DNA of 64,000 nucleotides, taken from NCBI GenBank assembly GCA_047967505.1, contig CM106540.1. One strand, given 5' to 3'. The notes beneath the pieces were generated by a model. The model was not told where the DNA came from. It ran no database searches and was given only the letters and a program-made list of their open reading frames with translations. This document shows positions 33,501 to 44,889 of this stretch, one piece after another (the stretch's first letter is position 1; each line of letters starts with the position of its first letter). The stretch is from Dipteris shenzhenensis (taxonomy: Eukaryota; Polypodiophyta; Polypodiopsida; Gleicheniales). A program made the translations under genes and the position numbers.

Positions 33501-34020
33501 AATGTGTCTGAAACATCATCGTCCACAACAATTGACCAAATGATAATGCAACAATATGATCTTGCACTCGACATGAACTTCCACCAAAAGCAACCAAAAA
33601 CTCTTGTGGCACTACACAAAACATACGAAATAATGGAAAATAAAGAGTATCATGAATTACTTCAAAAGTTATACTGCAAACAACGTCGCTTGATTGTCAA
33701 AGACATCGCTCTAAAGAAGAGAACCAAACCAACACAACCAATCAAATTATTTCTCTCAGGCAATGCTAGAATAGGGAAAATGCATGTCTTACTGCTACTC
33801 ATACAAACGCTTCTTTGACACTACATGCACAAGCAAACACAAAACATAGACAAACTAGGGGTGCTGCTCCTAGCATACACAAGCAAAGCTGCATACAACA
33901 TTGGAGGATCAACAATACACTCTGCACTTTATTTCCTGCTACCCACATCAAGTTATACAGGTTTACCAACAGAAGACTTCATCAACTAGCAACAATGTAC
34001 GTGGAATTAGAAGTTGTTGT
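30566..34020 (+). pseudogene. Helitron Rep/helicase relic
   Basis: Successive plus-strand frames match a Helitron protein in order. 30566-31369: N-terminal domain (RIPFSQIRELPYEGQYSLRG). 31625-31900: LGTPRFFITLSAIERLWNPL. 31858-32247: Rep domain with the HUH motif in QNRGSQHDHGLLW. 32226-32735: TNNFNPTISTLWQANTDVQF and the paired tyrosines of AYCTSYMAK (32541 on). 33290-33818: PIF1 helicase start, whose Walker A is decayed (LSGNARIGKMH for GxxGxGKT). 33820-34020: TSKAAYNIGGSTIHSAL. Several frameshifts and stops, and an unmatched stretch at about 32740-33290, show it is dead. The 5' TC and 3' hairpin-CTRR ends were not found. It interrupts TNP2 on its left and is cut by the gypsy LTR on its right. 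Confidence 0.85.
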
Positions 34021-34121
34021 CTCTGTGCCAACATGGACTTAGGTAGTACAAAATGTGTGTGTAGAGTAGCAGCAAAGCTCTGCTTATACTTGCATAAGGC
34101 TAGGAATAATCTATTAGGAAT

Positions 34122-34405
34122 CCTCAACATGCAAGTTCTACTTGCGATTCTTACATGCAAGTTCTACATGAAACTCCTACATGCAAGTCCTACATGCAAT
34201 TCCTACATGCATGTTCTACTTGCAACTTCTACATGCAAGTCCTACGTACGATTCCTACATGCATGTTCTACTTGCAACTTCTACATGCAACTCCTACATG
34301 CATGTTCTACATGCGAGTTCGACATGCAACTCCTACATGCACATGTGAGTTCTACATGCAACTCCTACATGCAACTTCTATATGCAAGTTCTACATGTAG
34401 AGAGA
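34122..34405 (+). repeat. 13-bp minisatellite CTACATGCAACTC
   Basis: About 20 units of 13 bp, consensus CTACATGCAASTY, almost unbroken; one unit is extended by 6 bp (ACATGTG). Two CTACATGTAGAGAGAGAA units follow. The long plus-strand open frame here is a by-product of the repeat. Confidence 0.93.
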
Positions 34406-34849
34406 GAATGTTTTACAATTCCTACATGTAGAGAGAGAAGCTCTCCAACTTGTATAAATACCCCATAATGGAATGAAGCCCACACTCTTTAGGGCTTTGT
34501 GTTGAGTTCTACTTTGGTATTCCAAGCAATTGTCTCAAGTGTCAATGCTTCCTTGCACTCCACATCCAAAAGCATGTCCTAACCTTGCAACTCCTCCTCC
34601 CCTCTCCTCCAACCTTGCAACCCATCCTCTCCTCTCCTCCTCCCTCCTTCTCCTCCCATCTACTCCTCCTCCTCCCTCCTCGTCCTCCCTCCTTCTCCCT
34701 CCTCCTCCTCCCTCCTCCTCTCTCTTCTTTCCCCCCATGCTCTTACACCTTCTTCCTCTCCCACTTCTATGCTCCCCCTAAACCCTTAGTTCCTCAACCC
34801 TTAACCTCCATGATCTACGAGGGAGACGAGTTCTCCACCATGTACTCTA

Positions 34850-35065
34850 CCCTGAACCTTGGATCCTCCTTCTAACCCTGGAACCTCTTCTAAACTTTGG
34901 AACTTCTTCTAAACTCTGGAACCTCCTTCTAAACTCTGGAACCTCTCTCTAAACCTTGGAACCTCCTTCTAAAACTTGGACCTCCTTCTAAACCTTGGAA
35001 CCTCCTTCTAAACCCTGAACTTCCTTCTAATCCTTAAACTCCTCCTAAACCCTGCAACCTCCAAA
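34850..35065 (+). repeat. 20-bp minisatellite TCTAAACCTTGGAACCTCCT
   Basis: About ten degenerate units with this consensus, between the CTCCTC-rich stretch and the primer site of the gypsy element. Confidence 0.85.
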
Positions 35066-35155
35066 CCTCAACCCTGATGATGCACGATCCTTTTACACAT
35101 GCATGTACTATGTTTGCTTACCACACTTAAGCCTACTTCTCTCACTGGAATATGA

Positions 35156-36224
35156 CTCGAGGTCCTAAGCTACACGTATACTACAAACGACAACCCCGAT
35201 ATATCTGTAGGTGACAAAAAGCCTCAGAGCCCTGCATACTAAGAATACCCTACTCTTCCTACGGAAGCCGTGAGAAAGAGCTAACATTTGGCGCCATTGT
35301 TGGGTAGACTAGCATCTCAAGTAACAAGTAAACATACGCAAGTATGTGTACAAAACAAACTACTTCAAACTTTCACGAACATATCACTCAAGAGTTAGGA
35401 GAGCTAAATTTTTTCCAACTCCAGTATATATATATTTTTTTAATCGTAGCTGAAACTCTTCATTTAGGAACATGCATGTTTTCTAGAAAAACAACACCTT
35501 AAGGAATAAACGAGACCATGTGATGGTTGTCAAGGTGTAGAGCTTGAAATTCTGAACATTTCTCCTTTTTACGGAAGCACATTCTGACACAACCACCAAA
35601 AGATATGGGCAATCAATGATTAAAGGTTCTAAATGCTATAACCCAAAAGAAAAATTGAAACCACCTCCCTAGTCAAACGTGGACAAATTCAAAGCTACAC
35701 ATGTATTTGACAACTCAAACGTGGACAGATTCAAAGGTGCACATGTGTTTGACTAAATCCACAGCTCGCCCTCCTTCCCTATAAAAGTGCACCCATCCCT
35801 CTCATACCTTTTCTTTCACATCTTGCCTCCATCCTCTTCCCCATTCCAAGCCCTATGCAAGATACTCCTCCCTCTCCATCGACCACCACCCTACTCCCAT
35901 CCTCACATGGTGAGTTACTTTGAGCCCAGCTCGCAGTGATAACCTAGCCATCCACCCACCATCCATTCGTCCTCAACAATCCTGTTACATCGAGAAAGAC
36001 TTGGAGAGTGTTCAGGTGACCATCTCTTCCTCCCTTTGGATTTCCATCAAATTTTTCCGTCCGTCAAGTTTTTTTCCCCCTCCCCCTCCACCCCCCCCTC
36101 CACCACCCCCCTCCACCCTCCACCCCCCCCCCTCTCCACCTCCCCCCTCTCCACCACCCCCCTCCACCACCCCGCCACCACCCCCCCTCTCCACCCCTCC
36201 CCCTCCACCACAACTCGAGGTCCT
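35156..36224 (+). repeat. First copy of duplicated gypsy LTR end and leader
   Basis: The 1,058-bp unit begins CTCGAGGTCCTAAGC at 35156 and its sequence is repeated from 36214 onward, continuing after the copia at 41728 to about 42770. It contains the last 130 bp of the LTR, the primer site, about 750 bp of leader and a C-rich tract (36065-36210). The copies have diverged at many sites. Confidence 0.9.
35289..35304 (+). promoter_or_regulatory. Gypsy primer binding site
   Basis: TGGCGCCATTGTTGGG starts two bases after the LTR end. It is close to the TGGCGCCGTTG type primer site seen in plant Athila/Tat gypsy elements. The duplicated copy at about 41850 (TGGTGCCGCTACTAAGG) is decayed. Confidence 0.75.
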
Positions 36225-36534
36225 TGTAAAGAATGAGGGAGAGAGATAGGAGACTCAAGTTCAGCTTTCTTCACAACACACAAAAGAGAGAGGACACAAG
36301 GTTGGAGGGTGAAGCCTTTCTTCACTTTTGCACACAACAACAATACAATAGAAGAGGGAAATACCCTATATGTCAAACCCTAGAATACGTGGTTCATATG
36401 TGAACCCAAACCAAAAACATACGTGGTAGTCTAACTACACCACGAGTACAACCACGAGTACAACTAACATAGGCGGTGACATAAATGATAGTCATCCAGG
36501 AGATATATCGGGGGTAGAGCTTGATATCTCAACA
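36225..36534 (-). repeat. 3' LTR of the family-A copia
   Basis: 310 bp; contains a 12-bp tandem duplication (CCACGAGTACAA, about 36440-36463) absent from the 5' LTR. The polypurine tract, CTCCCCCTCAAGC on the plus strand, follows at 36535. The pol stop codon (36492-36494) lies inside this LTR. Confidence 0.95.
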
Positions 36535-39500
36535 CTCCCCCTCAAGCTCAAATCCATCTCACGTGCACCAAGCAAGCTCCTAAATCTGCGAAGCTTCTCG
36601 GTACCCAATGCCTTCGTAAAAATATCAGCCACCTGCTCCTCAGTGCTGACATAGACAAGATCAATCTCACCAGCTAGAACCTTCTCTCTCACAAAGTGAT
36701 AATGCACCTCAATGTGCTTCGTTCTAGCATGATAAACTGGGTTATTAGCAAGCATGATGCTGCTAATGTTGTCACAATGAATGACAACTGCTGTATGAAC
36801 TGACTGTCCCATATCTGCAAGTAGCTTCCGTAACCAAGCTACCTCACATGCAGCCATTGCTGCACCCCTGTACTCAGCCTCTGTGCTCGACAAGGCAACT
36901 GTTGGCTGCTTCTTGCTGCTCCAACTGATGGCAGCACTCCCAAGGGAAAACATAAAACCACTAGTAGATCTCCTGTCTGAGACACTACCAGCCCAGTCAG
37001 CATCTGTGTATCCATGTACCTGTAATGCACACCCAGCTTCATAAAACAGTCCATAATGCAATGTGGACTTCACATACCGCAGTATGCGCCTAGCCGCATC
37101 CAAATGTGGCTTCCTCGGTGCCTGCATAAACTGACTCACCAGCCCCACAGCATAGCTCAAATCTGGTCTGGTTATAGTCATGTAAATCAAGCTACCTACT
37201 ATGCGCCTGTACATAGTAATATCTTCAAGAAGCTCACCTGTCTTTGCATTGAGCTTCACATTCTGCTCCAATGGAACAGAAATAGGCTTACAGCCTGTCA
37301 TCCCATATTTGGATAGCATGTCCAAACCGTATTGCCTTTGCAACAGCCATATCCCACTCGGGGATCTAATAACCTCAATGCCCAAGAAGTAACGCAGCTC
37401 TCCCAAATCCTTCATCTCAAATTTCTGCTTCAACAGCAGCTTCACTTCATTAATGTCTGCATCACTATCACCTGTAATAATCAAGTCATCAACATAGATG
37501 ACTATAAGCACAATCCCTCTGTTTGTCCTTTTCACATAAAGTGAAAAATCTGAATTGGAAATCTGAAATCCAATAGTGACAAGATATTGTCCTATCTTGT
37601 CTGACCATGCCCTCGGTGCCTGTTTTAAGCCATACAAGGCTTTGCGCAACCTGCATACAAAATCGGGGTGTGACTTATCCTCATAACCTTCTGGCTGCAT
37701 CATATAAACCTCTTCCTGCAAATCACCATGCAAGAAGGCATTTTTCACATCCATCTGATGCAAAGACCATCCCTTTGCAGCAGCCATAGCAATTACTGCT
37801 CTCACGGTTGCCATCCTTGCAACTGGGCTAAAAGTTTCCTCATAGTCAATTCCATATGTCTGTGCAAAACCTTTGGCAACCAATCTTGCCTTGTACCTGC
37901 TAACAGACCCATCAGCATTGTGCTTTACTTTGTAAACCCACTTGCAGCCAATAGCCTTCTTATCATGAGGCAAAGGCATCAAATCCCAAGTGTGGTTTGC
38001 ATCCAAGGCAGCCATCTCTTCATCCATAGCTGCTTCCCAATTTTTATGCCCTACTGCATCCTCAAAACATGTGGGCTCTGGCTCCTCTAGAACCTTGACC
38101 ATATAAGCATAGTGATGTGCTGTATACCCATCATATCTCAGCCTGTCAACTGGATACTTAATACGAGTGGACCTCCGTACAACTGGATCAGTTGCAGGAG
38201 TCTTTAAATCATGCCTGCTTTTCCTTGCACCAGGTGTAACAACAGAAGGAATCCCAAGTTCCTCATCAAGGCTCATTTCAGAGCCGCTTGACTCTCCATC
38301 AACATGAGAGCTACCAGCAGACACATCAAACACTGGAGTATGGTCCACTTTTTCTTTTCCCTTATGTGATACCTGCACAACACTATCAGGACTGCCATGT
38401 GACGATTCACTAGATCTCAATCTCCCTGTCCATGCATTAGATCCACTAGTAGAGGACTCTCTGGGTCCACTCAAGGCTTGAGATTGCTGCTCTGCATTTA
38501 TTGCAGCATTCCCATTTCCTGCATCTGCATCTCCTACCATAACAGTTGGTGTATACCAACTGCTCATTTCATCAAAAACAACATCTCTGCTCACTTGCAT
38601 TTTGCGGGTGGAAGGGTTATAACAACGATACCCTTTCTGGTGCTGAGCATATCCAATAAAGATGCATTTTTCTGCCTTTGGATCCAGCTTTGTTCTCTTC
38701 TCATCAGGAACATGAACATAAGCTATGCAACCAAATACCTTCAAGTGAGAAATATCTGGTTTTTGGCCTGTATACATTTCTTCAGGCGTCATGCCATGGA
38801 CAGCTGCAGTGGGGGTTCTGTTCATAATATAAACAACAGTTGCTATTGCTTCAGCCCAAAAATAATCAGGCATGTTTTTCTCATTTAGGATCGCCCGTCC
38901 TACTTCTGCAATATGCCTGTTCTTCCTTTCTGCAACCCCATTCTGCTGAGGGGTAGACCTGCATGAGTACTTCCTTTGAATTCCCTGTTCTTTCAGATAT
39001 TCACAAAATTCTTCTGAAAAGTACTCTCCCCCTCCATCAGATCTTAGCACTTTAATATGCACACCTTTCTCTTTTTCAACCATGGCCTTAAAAGCCTTGA
39101 AATGGCTGAACACTTCACTTTTGTGCTTCATAAAATAAATCCACATCTTCCTAGTGTAGTCATCAATAAACGTCACATAATAATGGCATCCACCAATAGA
39201 AGCAGCTTTGGTTGTCCAAACATCTGAATGGATCACTTCCAAAGGTCTTTTGCTCACCTTAGCATTTTTGGGAAATGCATGTCTGGCCTGCTTACCCATT
39301 TGGCATGCTTCACATACCTTTTGCATTCCCTCAACTCTGAATTTAGGCAAACCTGCAACAATGTTTTTCGTTTGCATAGATTTCAGCCTTTGTATATTCA
39401 CATGCCCAATGCGCTTGTGCCATATCTCAATATCTGCAATGACACCTCTCCCATGTGCAAACATAGCAGCTTTCACCTCAGGCATATCAACATCCAAGGT

Positions 39501-39668
39501 GAACATTCTGCCATTTTTGTTGCCTTTCGCAACCAAGCGGCACTTATTTTTCAAGTCCTCAACGAAGCATCCATCAGGATTAAATCTAACCTGCAGACCT
39601 TGCTCAACCATCTGGCCAACTGAAACCAGGTTCTTAGTGATTTTTGGAACATGAAGCACATCTGCCAA
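36492..39668 (-). CDS. Copia pol: integrase, RT, RNase H (family A)
   Basis: A 1,058-residue uninterrupted frame, joined to gag-protease by a frameshift near 39668. Order: end of protease region (DVLHVPKITKNLVSVGQ), pre-integrase WHKRIGHVN and CEACQMGK, integrase D,D,E in HSDVW, RSDGGGEY and VAERKNRH, a linker rich in S and G, RT with YKARLVAKGFAQ, DVKNAFLHG and YVDDLIIT, RNase H with TDADWAGS and SSTEAEYRG, and the [17 protein letters not shown] tail. These enzymes copy element RNA and insert the DNA. All conserved residues are in place, so this is the best-preserved pol in the window. Because of the frameshift its own translation start is not a true one; it would need frameshifting or a single-base repair. 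Confidence 0.9.
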   Translation of the reverse strand: MADVLHVPKITKNLVSVGQMVEQGLQVRFNPDGCFVEDLKNKCRLVAKGNKNGRMFTLDVDMPEVKAAMFAHGRGVIADIEIWHKRIGHVNIQRLKSMQTKNIVAGLPKFRVEGMQKVCEACQMGKQARHAFPKNAKVSKRPLEVIHSDVWTTKAASIGGCHYYVTFIDDYTRKMWIYFMKHKSEVFSHFKAFKAMVEKEKGVHIKVLRSDGGGEYFSEEFCEYLKEQGIQRKYSCRSTPQQNGVAERKNRHIAEVGRAILNEKNMPDYFWAEAIATVVYIMNRTPTAAVHGMTPEEMYTGQKPDISHLKVFGCIAYVHVPDEKRTKLDPKAEKCIFIGYAQHQKGYRCYNPSTRKMQVSRDVVFDEMSSWYTPTVMVGDADAGNGNAAINAEQQSQALSGPRESSTSGSNAWTGRLRSSESSHGSPDSVVQVSHKGKEKVDHTPVFDVSAGSSHVDGESSGSEMSLDEELGIPSVVTPGARKSRHDLKTPATDPVVRRSTRIKYPVDRLRYDGYTAHHYAYMVKVLEEPEPTCFEDAVGHKNWEAAMDEEMAALDANHTWDLMPLPHDKKAIGCKWVYKVKHNADGSVSRYKARLVAKGFAQTYGIDYEETFSPVARMATVRAVIAMAAAKGWSLHQMDVKNAFLHGDLQEEVYMMQPEGYEDKSHPDFVCRLRKALYGLKQAPRAWSDKIGQYLVTIGFQISNSDFSLYVKRTNRGIVLIVIYVDDLIITGDSDADINEVKLLLKQKFEMKDLGELRYFLGIEVIRSPSGIWLLQRQYGLDMLSKYGMTGCKPISVPLEQNVKLNAKTGELLEDITMYRRIVGSLIYMTITRPDLSYAVGLVSQFMQAPRKPHLDAARRILRYVKSTLHYGLFYEAGCALQVHGYTDADWAGSVSDRRSTSGFMFSLGSAAISWSSKKQPTVALSSTEAEYRGAAMAACEVAWLRKLLADMGQSVHTAVVIHCDNISSIMLANNPVYHARTKHIEVHYHFVREKVLAGEIDLVYVSTEEQVADIFTKALGTEKLRRFRSLLGAREMDLSLRGSVEISSSTPDISPG

Positions 39669-40846
39669 TACTTCGTTTTGCCATCCTGCATAGCCAATGG
39701 CACTTTACCAACCTGCGTAATTGGGTGCGCAGTATCATCACCTGTTTCAACATAACCTGGCTTATCCAAATTTCTAACATCATGAAACCACTCACCATGA
39801 CTGGTCATGTGGTTAGAGGCACCTGAATCAACATACCAAACATCATTGCAAGCTGCAGCATCTCCTGACATGGAGTTAACCATATGCTGCATCACAAAAA
39901 GGTGCTCATTTCTGTCGTCACCATGCCCACTTGATGATGCATAGTTGCTTTGCTGCAACTTCCCACTTTTGATGTCATTCTGTTTTTTATAGCATGTATT
40001 CTCCTTGTGTCCAGGCTTTCCACAATAATAGCATTCTGTGCTGCTATTTACTTGCTGGTTCCTTTGCCATGAACCACGGCCTCTTTGGCTCCCCCTGCCT
40101 CTAGAACTACCACGTCCTCCTCCATAGGACTGGTTTTCCTGTTGTTGCTGCTGATTCTGATTTCCTGCACGGCCACCAAAACGGCCTCTTCCTCTACCCC
40201 TGCCTCTACCTGTATTTGAGTAGAAAGCAGTCTCTTGAGAAGTTGAGGTGGCTGAACCACCATTCCTTTGCTCTTCACTCAGCAAGAGAGCAATAAGTTC
40301 CTGAAAATCAGGAAATGTTTCACGGACTCCAATGGATGTCCGAAACTGTGCATAATCTTTCCCAAGACCATTCAAGGTCACGGACACTAAGTCCTCATCA
40401 TCAACAGGTGCTCCAATGGAGGCAAGAGAATCTGCAAGGCCTTTCACCTTCAAGGAATACTCATTTATATTCAGATTTTTCCTTTGCACATTGTGCAACT
40501 CCTGCTTTAGCTGCATCTTTCGTGCTTTGGTATTTGTGCTATACAGCTTCACCAATGTATCCCATGCCTCCTTAGGCGTCTCTAGATCCTGTATATGCAC
40601 AATCATAGAATCTGAAATGCTAACGGACAGCTAATACAGGCATTTTCTGGCTTTTTCATGCCATTCTTTAAAGGCCTTCAATTCAGCAGGAGTGGGAGCA
40701 TTACCCAAAACTGGTTCTGCAGTTTCACCACTGATGTAATCCCAAACTCCCTTTCCCATAAGGAAGTTTGTCATCCTGAACTTCCATGCTTGGAAGTTGT
40801 TCTTGTCAAGCTTCTCACTGACAATGGTAGACAGATTCTCAGACAT
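39551..40846 (-). pseudogene. Copia gag and protease (family A)
   Basis: ATG at 40846 opens MSENLSTIVSEKLDKNNFQA with the NFQAWKFRM block. A TAG at 40631-40633 interrupts it; the frame then runs from 40630 to 39551 through UBN2 (ETPKEAWDTLVKLY, LNGLGKDYAQF), RGRGRGR repeats, a zinc knuckle CYYCGKPGHKENTC and the protease site DSGASNHM. A lost base near 39668 throws it out of frame with pol, whose frame overlaps by 118 bp. Confidence 0.92.
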
Positions 40847-41412
40847 TTTACAAATCACGAATTGCAACAGCAACCTGTAAACACAGCAAATGCCTCACAA
40901 GGGCAAATAGCAAAGCTTCTGCGAAAAGCCTCACAGGGGCAGATCTGCAACACTGACGAAAGTGGTATTTCACCACACAGTCACTTCCTCGTGACGATTT
41001 TGCATCAACAGGCAACAAGCATGAATCTGCAACTCCCAATATCTCTGCACGTAGGCATACGATGCAATTTCTGTGGCACCTTTCCACCGACTAGCCGCGC
41101 AGTGGTCGCACAGCGAAAAACAGGGTCTTTTTCTGAGTGCCTGCGAAGAACTTTCGCCTTCAAAACGGGCCCCGAAATGGCCTCAAATCAGAAAAATAAA
41201 GTCACCCAGGGCTTTGCCCTGTCCCGCAGCAGATATTGCGCTCTCGCCACACCGCGAAGGGCCTCTCAATCTGAAACAGTGCACTCCTGCACTTCTGGCT
41301 GTGCTACCTGCAGAGATTTGCTCCCAAACTCGAAATAGGAAAGCAACACTGGTCCTCTTACCAGGACACCACAAACTTGGCTTGCTTTCTTGAGCTCCTT
41401 ACCACGAACAAG
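40847..41412 (-). other. Leader of the family-A copia, non-coding
   Basis: About 570 bp between primer site and gag. Open frames on either strand have no family resemblance. The part nearest the LTR is also present at 1-210. Confidence 0.75.
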
Positions 41413-41424
41413 GCTCTGATACCA
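41413..41424 (-). promoter_or_regulatory. Primer binding site, initiator Met tRNA
   Basis: GCTCTGATACCA on the plus strand, i.e. TGGTATCAGAGC in element sense, directly inside the 5' LTR. Confidence 0.95.
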
Positions 41425-41722
41425 TGTAAAGAATGAGGGAGAGAGATAGGAGACTCAAGTTCAGCTTTCTTCACAACACACAAAAGAGAGAGGACACAAG
41501 GTTGGAGGGTGAAGCCTTTCTTCACTTTTGCACACAACAACAATACAATAGAAGAGGGAAATACCCTATATGTCAAACCCTAGAATACGTGGTTCATATG
41601 TGAACCCAAACCAAAAACATACGTGGTAGTCTAACTACACCACGAGTACAACTAACATAGGCAGTGACATAAATGATAGTCATCCAGGAGATATATCGGG
41701 GGTAGAGCTTGATATCTCAACA
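41425..41722 (-). repeat. 5' LTR of the family-A copia
   Basis: 298 bp, TGTAAAG...CTCAACA on the plus strand; flanked outside by GTCCT. Confidence 0.95.
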
Positions 41723-42589
41723 GTCCTAAGCTACACGTATACTACAAACGACAACCCTGATATATCTATAGGTGACAAAAAGCCTCAGAGCCCTGTATAC
41801 TGAGAATACCCTACTCTTCCTGCAGAAGCCATGGGAAAGAGCCAACATTTGGTGCCGCTACTAAGGAGACTAGCATCTCAAGTAACAAGTAAACATACGC
41901 AAGTATGTATAAAAAACAAACTACTTTGAACTTTCATGAACATATCACTCAAGAGCTAGGAGAGCTAAAAGTTTTCCAACTCCATTTTTTTTTAAAAAAT
42001 CCTAGCTGAAACTCTTCATTACCGGTTTAGGAAAATGCATGTTTTTTGGAAAAATAGAGCTTGAAATTTTGAACATTTCTCCTTTTTACAAAAGCACATT
42101 CTGACACAACCACCAAAAGTTATGGGCAATCAATGATTAAAGGTTCTAAATGCTATAATTCAAAAGAAAAATTGAAACCACCTCCCTAGTCAAGCGTGGA
42201 CAAATTCAAAGCTGCACATGTATTTGACTACTCAAACATGGATAAATTCAAAGGTGCACATGTGTTTGACTAAATCCACAACTCCCCCTCCTTCCCTATA
42301 AAAGTGCACCCATCCCTCTCATACTTTTTCTTTCACATCTTGCCTCCATCCTCTTCCCCATTCCAAGCCCTACGCAAGACACTCCTCCCTCTCCATCGAC
42401 CACCACCCTACTCCCATCCTCACATGGTGAGTTACTTTGAGCCCAGCTCGCAGTGATAACCTAGCCATCCACCCACCATCCATTTGTCCTCAATAATCCT
42501 GTTACATCAAGAAAGACTTGGAGAGTGTTCAAGTGACCATCTCTTCCTCCCTTTGGATTTCCATCAAAGTTTTCCGTCCGTAAAGTTTT

Positions 42590-43300
<711 letters not shown>

Positions 43301-43561
43301 TCCAATCTCGCCCTCGCCGTCCTTGCTCCTCTCCCTAAATTAACCTAAGGGCTTATAGCCCTTACTAAACAAAGGGCTTAAGCCTTGCAGCCTTGCAAGG
43401 CAGCCCGACGACCGTGACCCGCGCAACACCCGCCAGTAGTGGCGCGTCAATGTGTAGCTTGCCCTCTGCCAAAGTTCAGGCGTGATGCCCGCCACATGGT
43501 GACGCCTGCCTTGCCTTGCCACCGCCTGCCAACCCGCCTCGCCATCGCCCTTCATCAATGC
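43301..43561. other. Short spacer with small palindromes
   Basis: Includes AAGGGCTTATAGCCCTT (43347-43363) and GGGCTTAAGCC-type inverted repeats. No gene. Confidence 0.5.
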
Positions 43562-44866
43562 AGAAGTGGAGAAGGCTTGTTTTCAGGCACTTCAACAATG
43601 GGTACAAAAGGAACAAGCTCAATTTGAGGCGGAGAAACAAGCTCAATTTGAGGCAGAGAAACAAGCTCAATTTGAGGCTGAGAAGCAAGCACCAGATCCA
43701 ATCCATGACTTGGCCACACAAAGTATTGATATTGTACTCAAGCCTATGTTCGAACAACAAACTCCACAACATAATGTGTAGCCATGTCAACTTGAAGGAG
43801 CCGCACTCTCTAGCATCCTGAGTTGCCCTGTGTCAATTCCCATCGGAATCCTCCTACGGACTTGTCCCAATCTCTGGGAAAGTTTCAAAGGATGGATTGA
43901 ACTTGCAAATCCCCCTCCACCTATGAATGACATCGAAGATATCCTTGTGCGAATGGGTGAGAGAGATGACATACACAACATTATTTTGCCCTTGATCCAC
44001 AAGGCATATAATGAAGTCCAAGCCATAGTGGATGGTGGAGTAGGTGTATATGTCCTATCAAAAGAGCTCTACAATGAATGTGGTCTCCCACCAATGCAAA
44101 AGGCTAATTTCAACATACGCCTTGCCAATGATTCATGGGCTAAACCCTTGGGAATAGTGAATGGTGTGTCCACAAAGGTTACACGAGTCCACTTTTCCCT
44201 TCAATTCACAATCTTGGATCTCCTCGAAAAATCCTACCAAATCTTACTGGGACGTCCTTGGTTACGGGAAGCATCAGTCCTCCATGACTGGGGAACTGAT
44301 AGACTGACAATCCAGAATTGCGACATCATAATCACGGTGAATGTGGGGACAGGAGCTATAAAACCAATTGTGCCTAGATCATTGGATGACACACCTTCAA
44401 CGACAATATCAAGCAAATCAGCTCCCCTACAATAGCATGCCATAACGGGCGATTCATAAAGCAATGTCAATAACTTGATACAAACATTGGCAACCATCGA
44501 TAACTACCATTCATTAGACCCCATCTTCTCACAGATAGATGCTGAGGTGCTATAGGTAGATCCTCCACTCACACATGAAGAACCAATCGATCTAGAGGTG
44601 CCATTCTTTATGGCTGACCTCGAGTGGGATAATGAACTTGAAGAAGGTACCCATACCAATGATGACTCAGATTTTCCTTGGGACCTTGAAACTGAGGCTG
44701 AGAATGCTGAAATTGAAGATCAAATCTTTGACAATAACCTAGCCATTCTTCATGCCCTAATGGCAGTCAAGCTCCCAAAAATTGAACCTCCAAAGTTGAA
44801 TAATAGCAGTGAAAGGGGAGGAAGAAAATTTGGGTTTCATTGGGAAACAACTTTGACAGGAAGATG
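43562..44866 (+). pseudogene. Ty3/gypsy gag remnant and protease
   Basis: One frame with stops at about 43779-43781 and 44433-44435. It opens with three tandem 24-bp repeats (AQFEAEKQ) that should form a coiled coil. The retropepsin-type protease has AIVDGGVGVYVLS (DGG instead of the usual D-S/T-G), then LLGRPWLREASVLHDWG and TDRLTIQN as in plant gypsy proteases. The acidic stretch at 44598-44866 follows before RT. No CCHC gag zinc finger is present, so most of gag is missing. Confidence 0.8.
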
Positions 44867-44889
44867 AAATTAAACTCAAAGCACTCCTA

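Larger units (their letters stand above)
34048..35286 (+). repeat. Probable 5' LTR of the plus-strand gypsy element
   Basis: The right end AGCTAACA at 35279-35286 is followed by a tRNA-type primer site. A TATA box (TGTATAAATACC) lies near 34450. Inside are a 13-bp minisatellite, a CTCCTC-rich stretch (34580-34740) and a 20-bp minisatellite. The left boundary, where Helitron text ends, is a guess; no target duplication or intact 3' LTR was found. Confidence 0.5.
36220..41727 (-). mobile_element. Complete family-A Ty1/copia element
   Basis: Element 36225-41722 (5,498 bp) with target duplication GTCCT at 36220-36224 and 41723-41727. LTRs of 310 and 298 bp differ by one 12-bp tandem duplication and one substitution, so it is young. 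Gag and pol are each nearly open, with one stop and one frameshift. It landed at the boundary between the two copies of the gypsy leader. The left-edge element (1-519) belongs to the same family. Confidence 0.97.

Noticed and set aside
33901-34431. 176-codon cysteine-rich frame
   Set aside because: Second half is the 13-bp minisatellite; first part is the tail of the Helitron relic out of frame.
35920-36376. Proline-rich and glycine-rich frames
   Set aside because: They cross a C-rich tract and run into the copia LTR.
39208-39654. 148- and 131-codon plus-strand frames
   Set aside because: Antisense shadows of the family-A pol.
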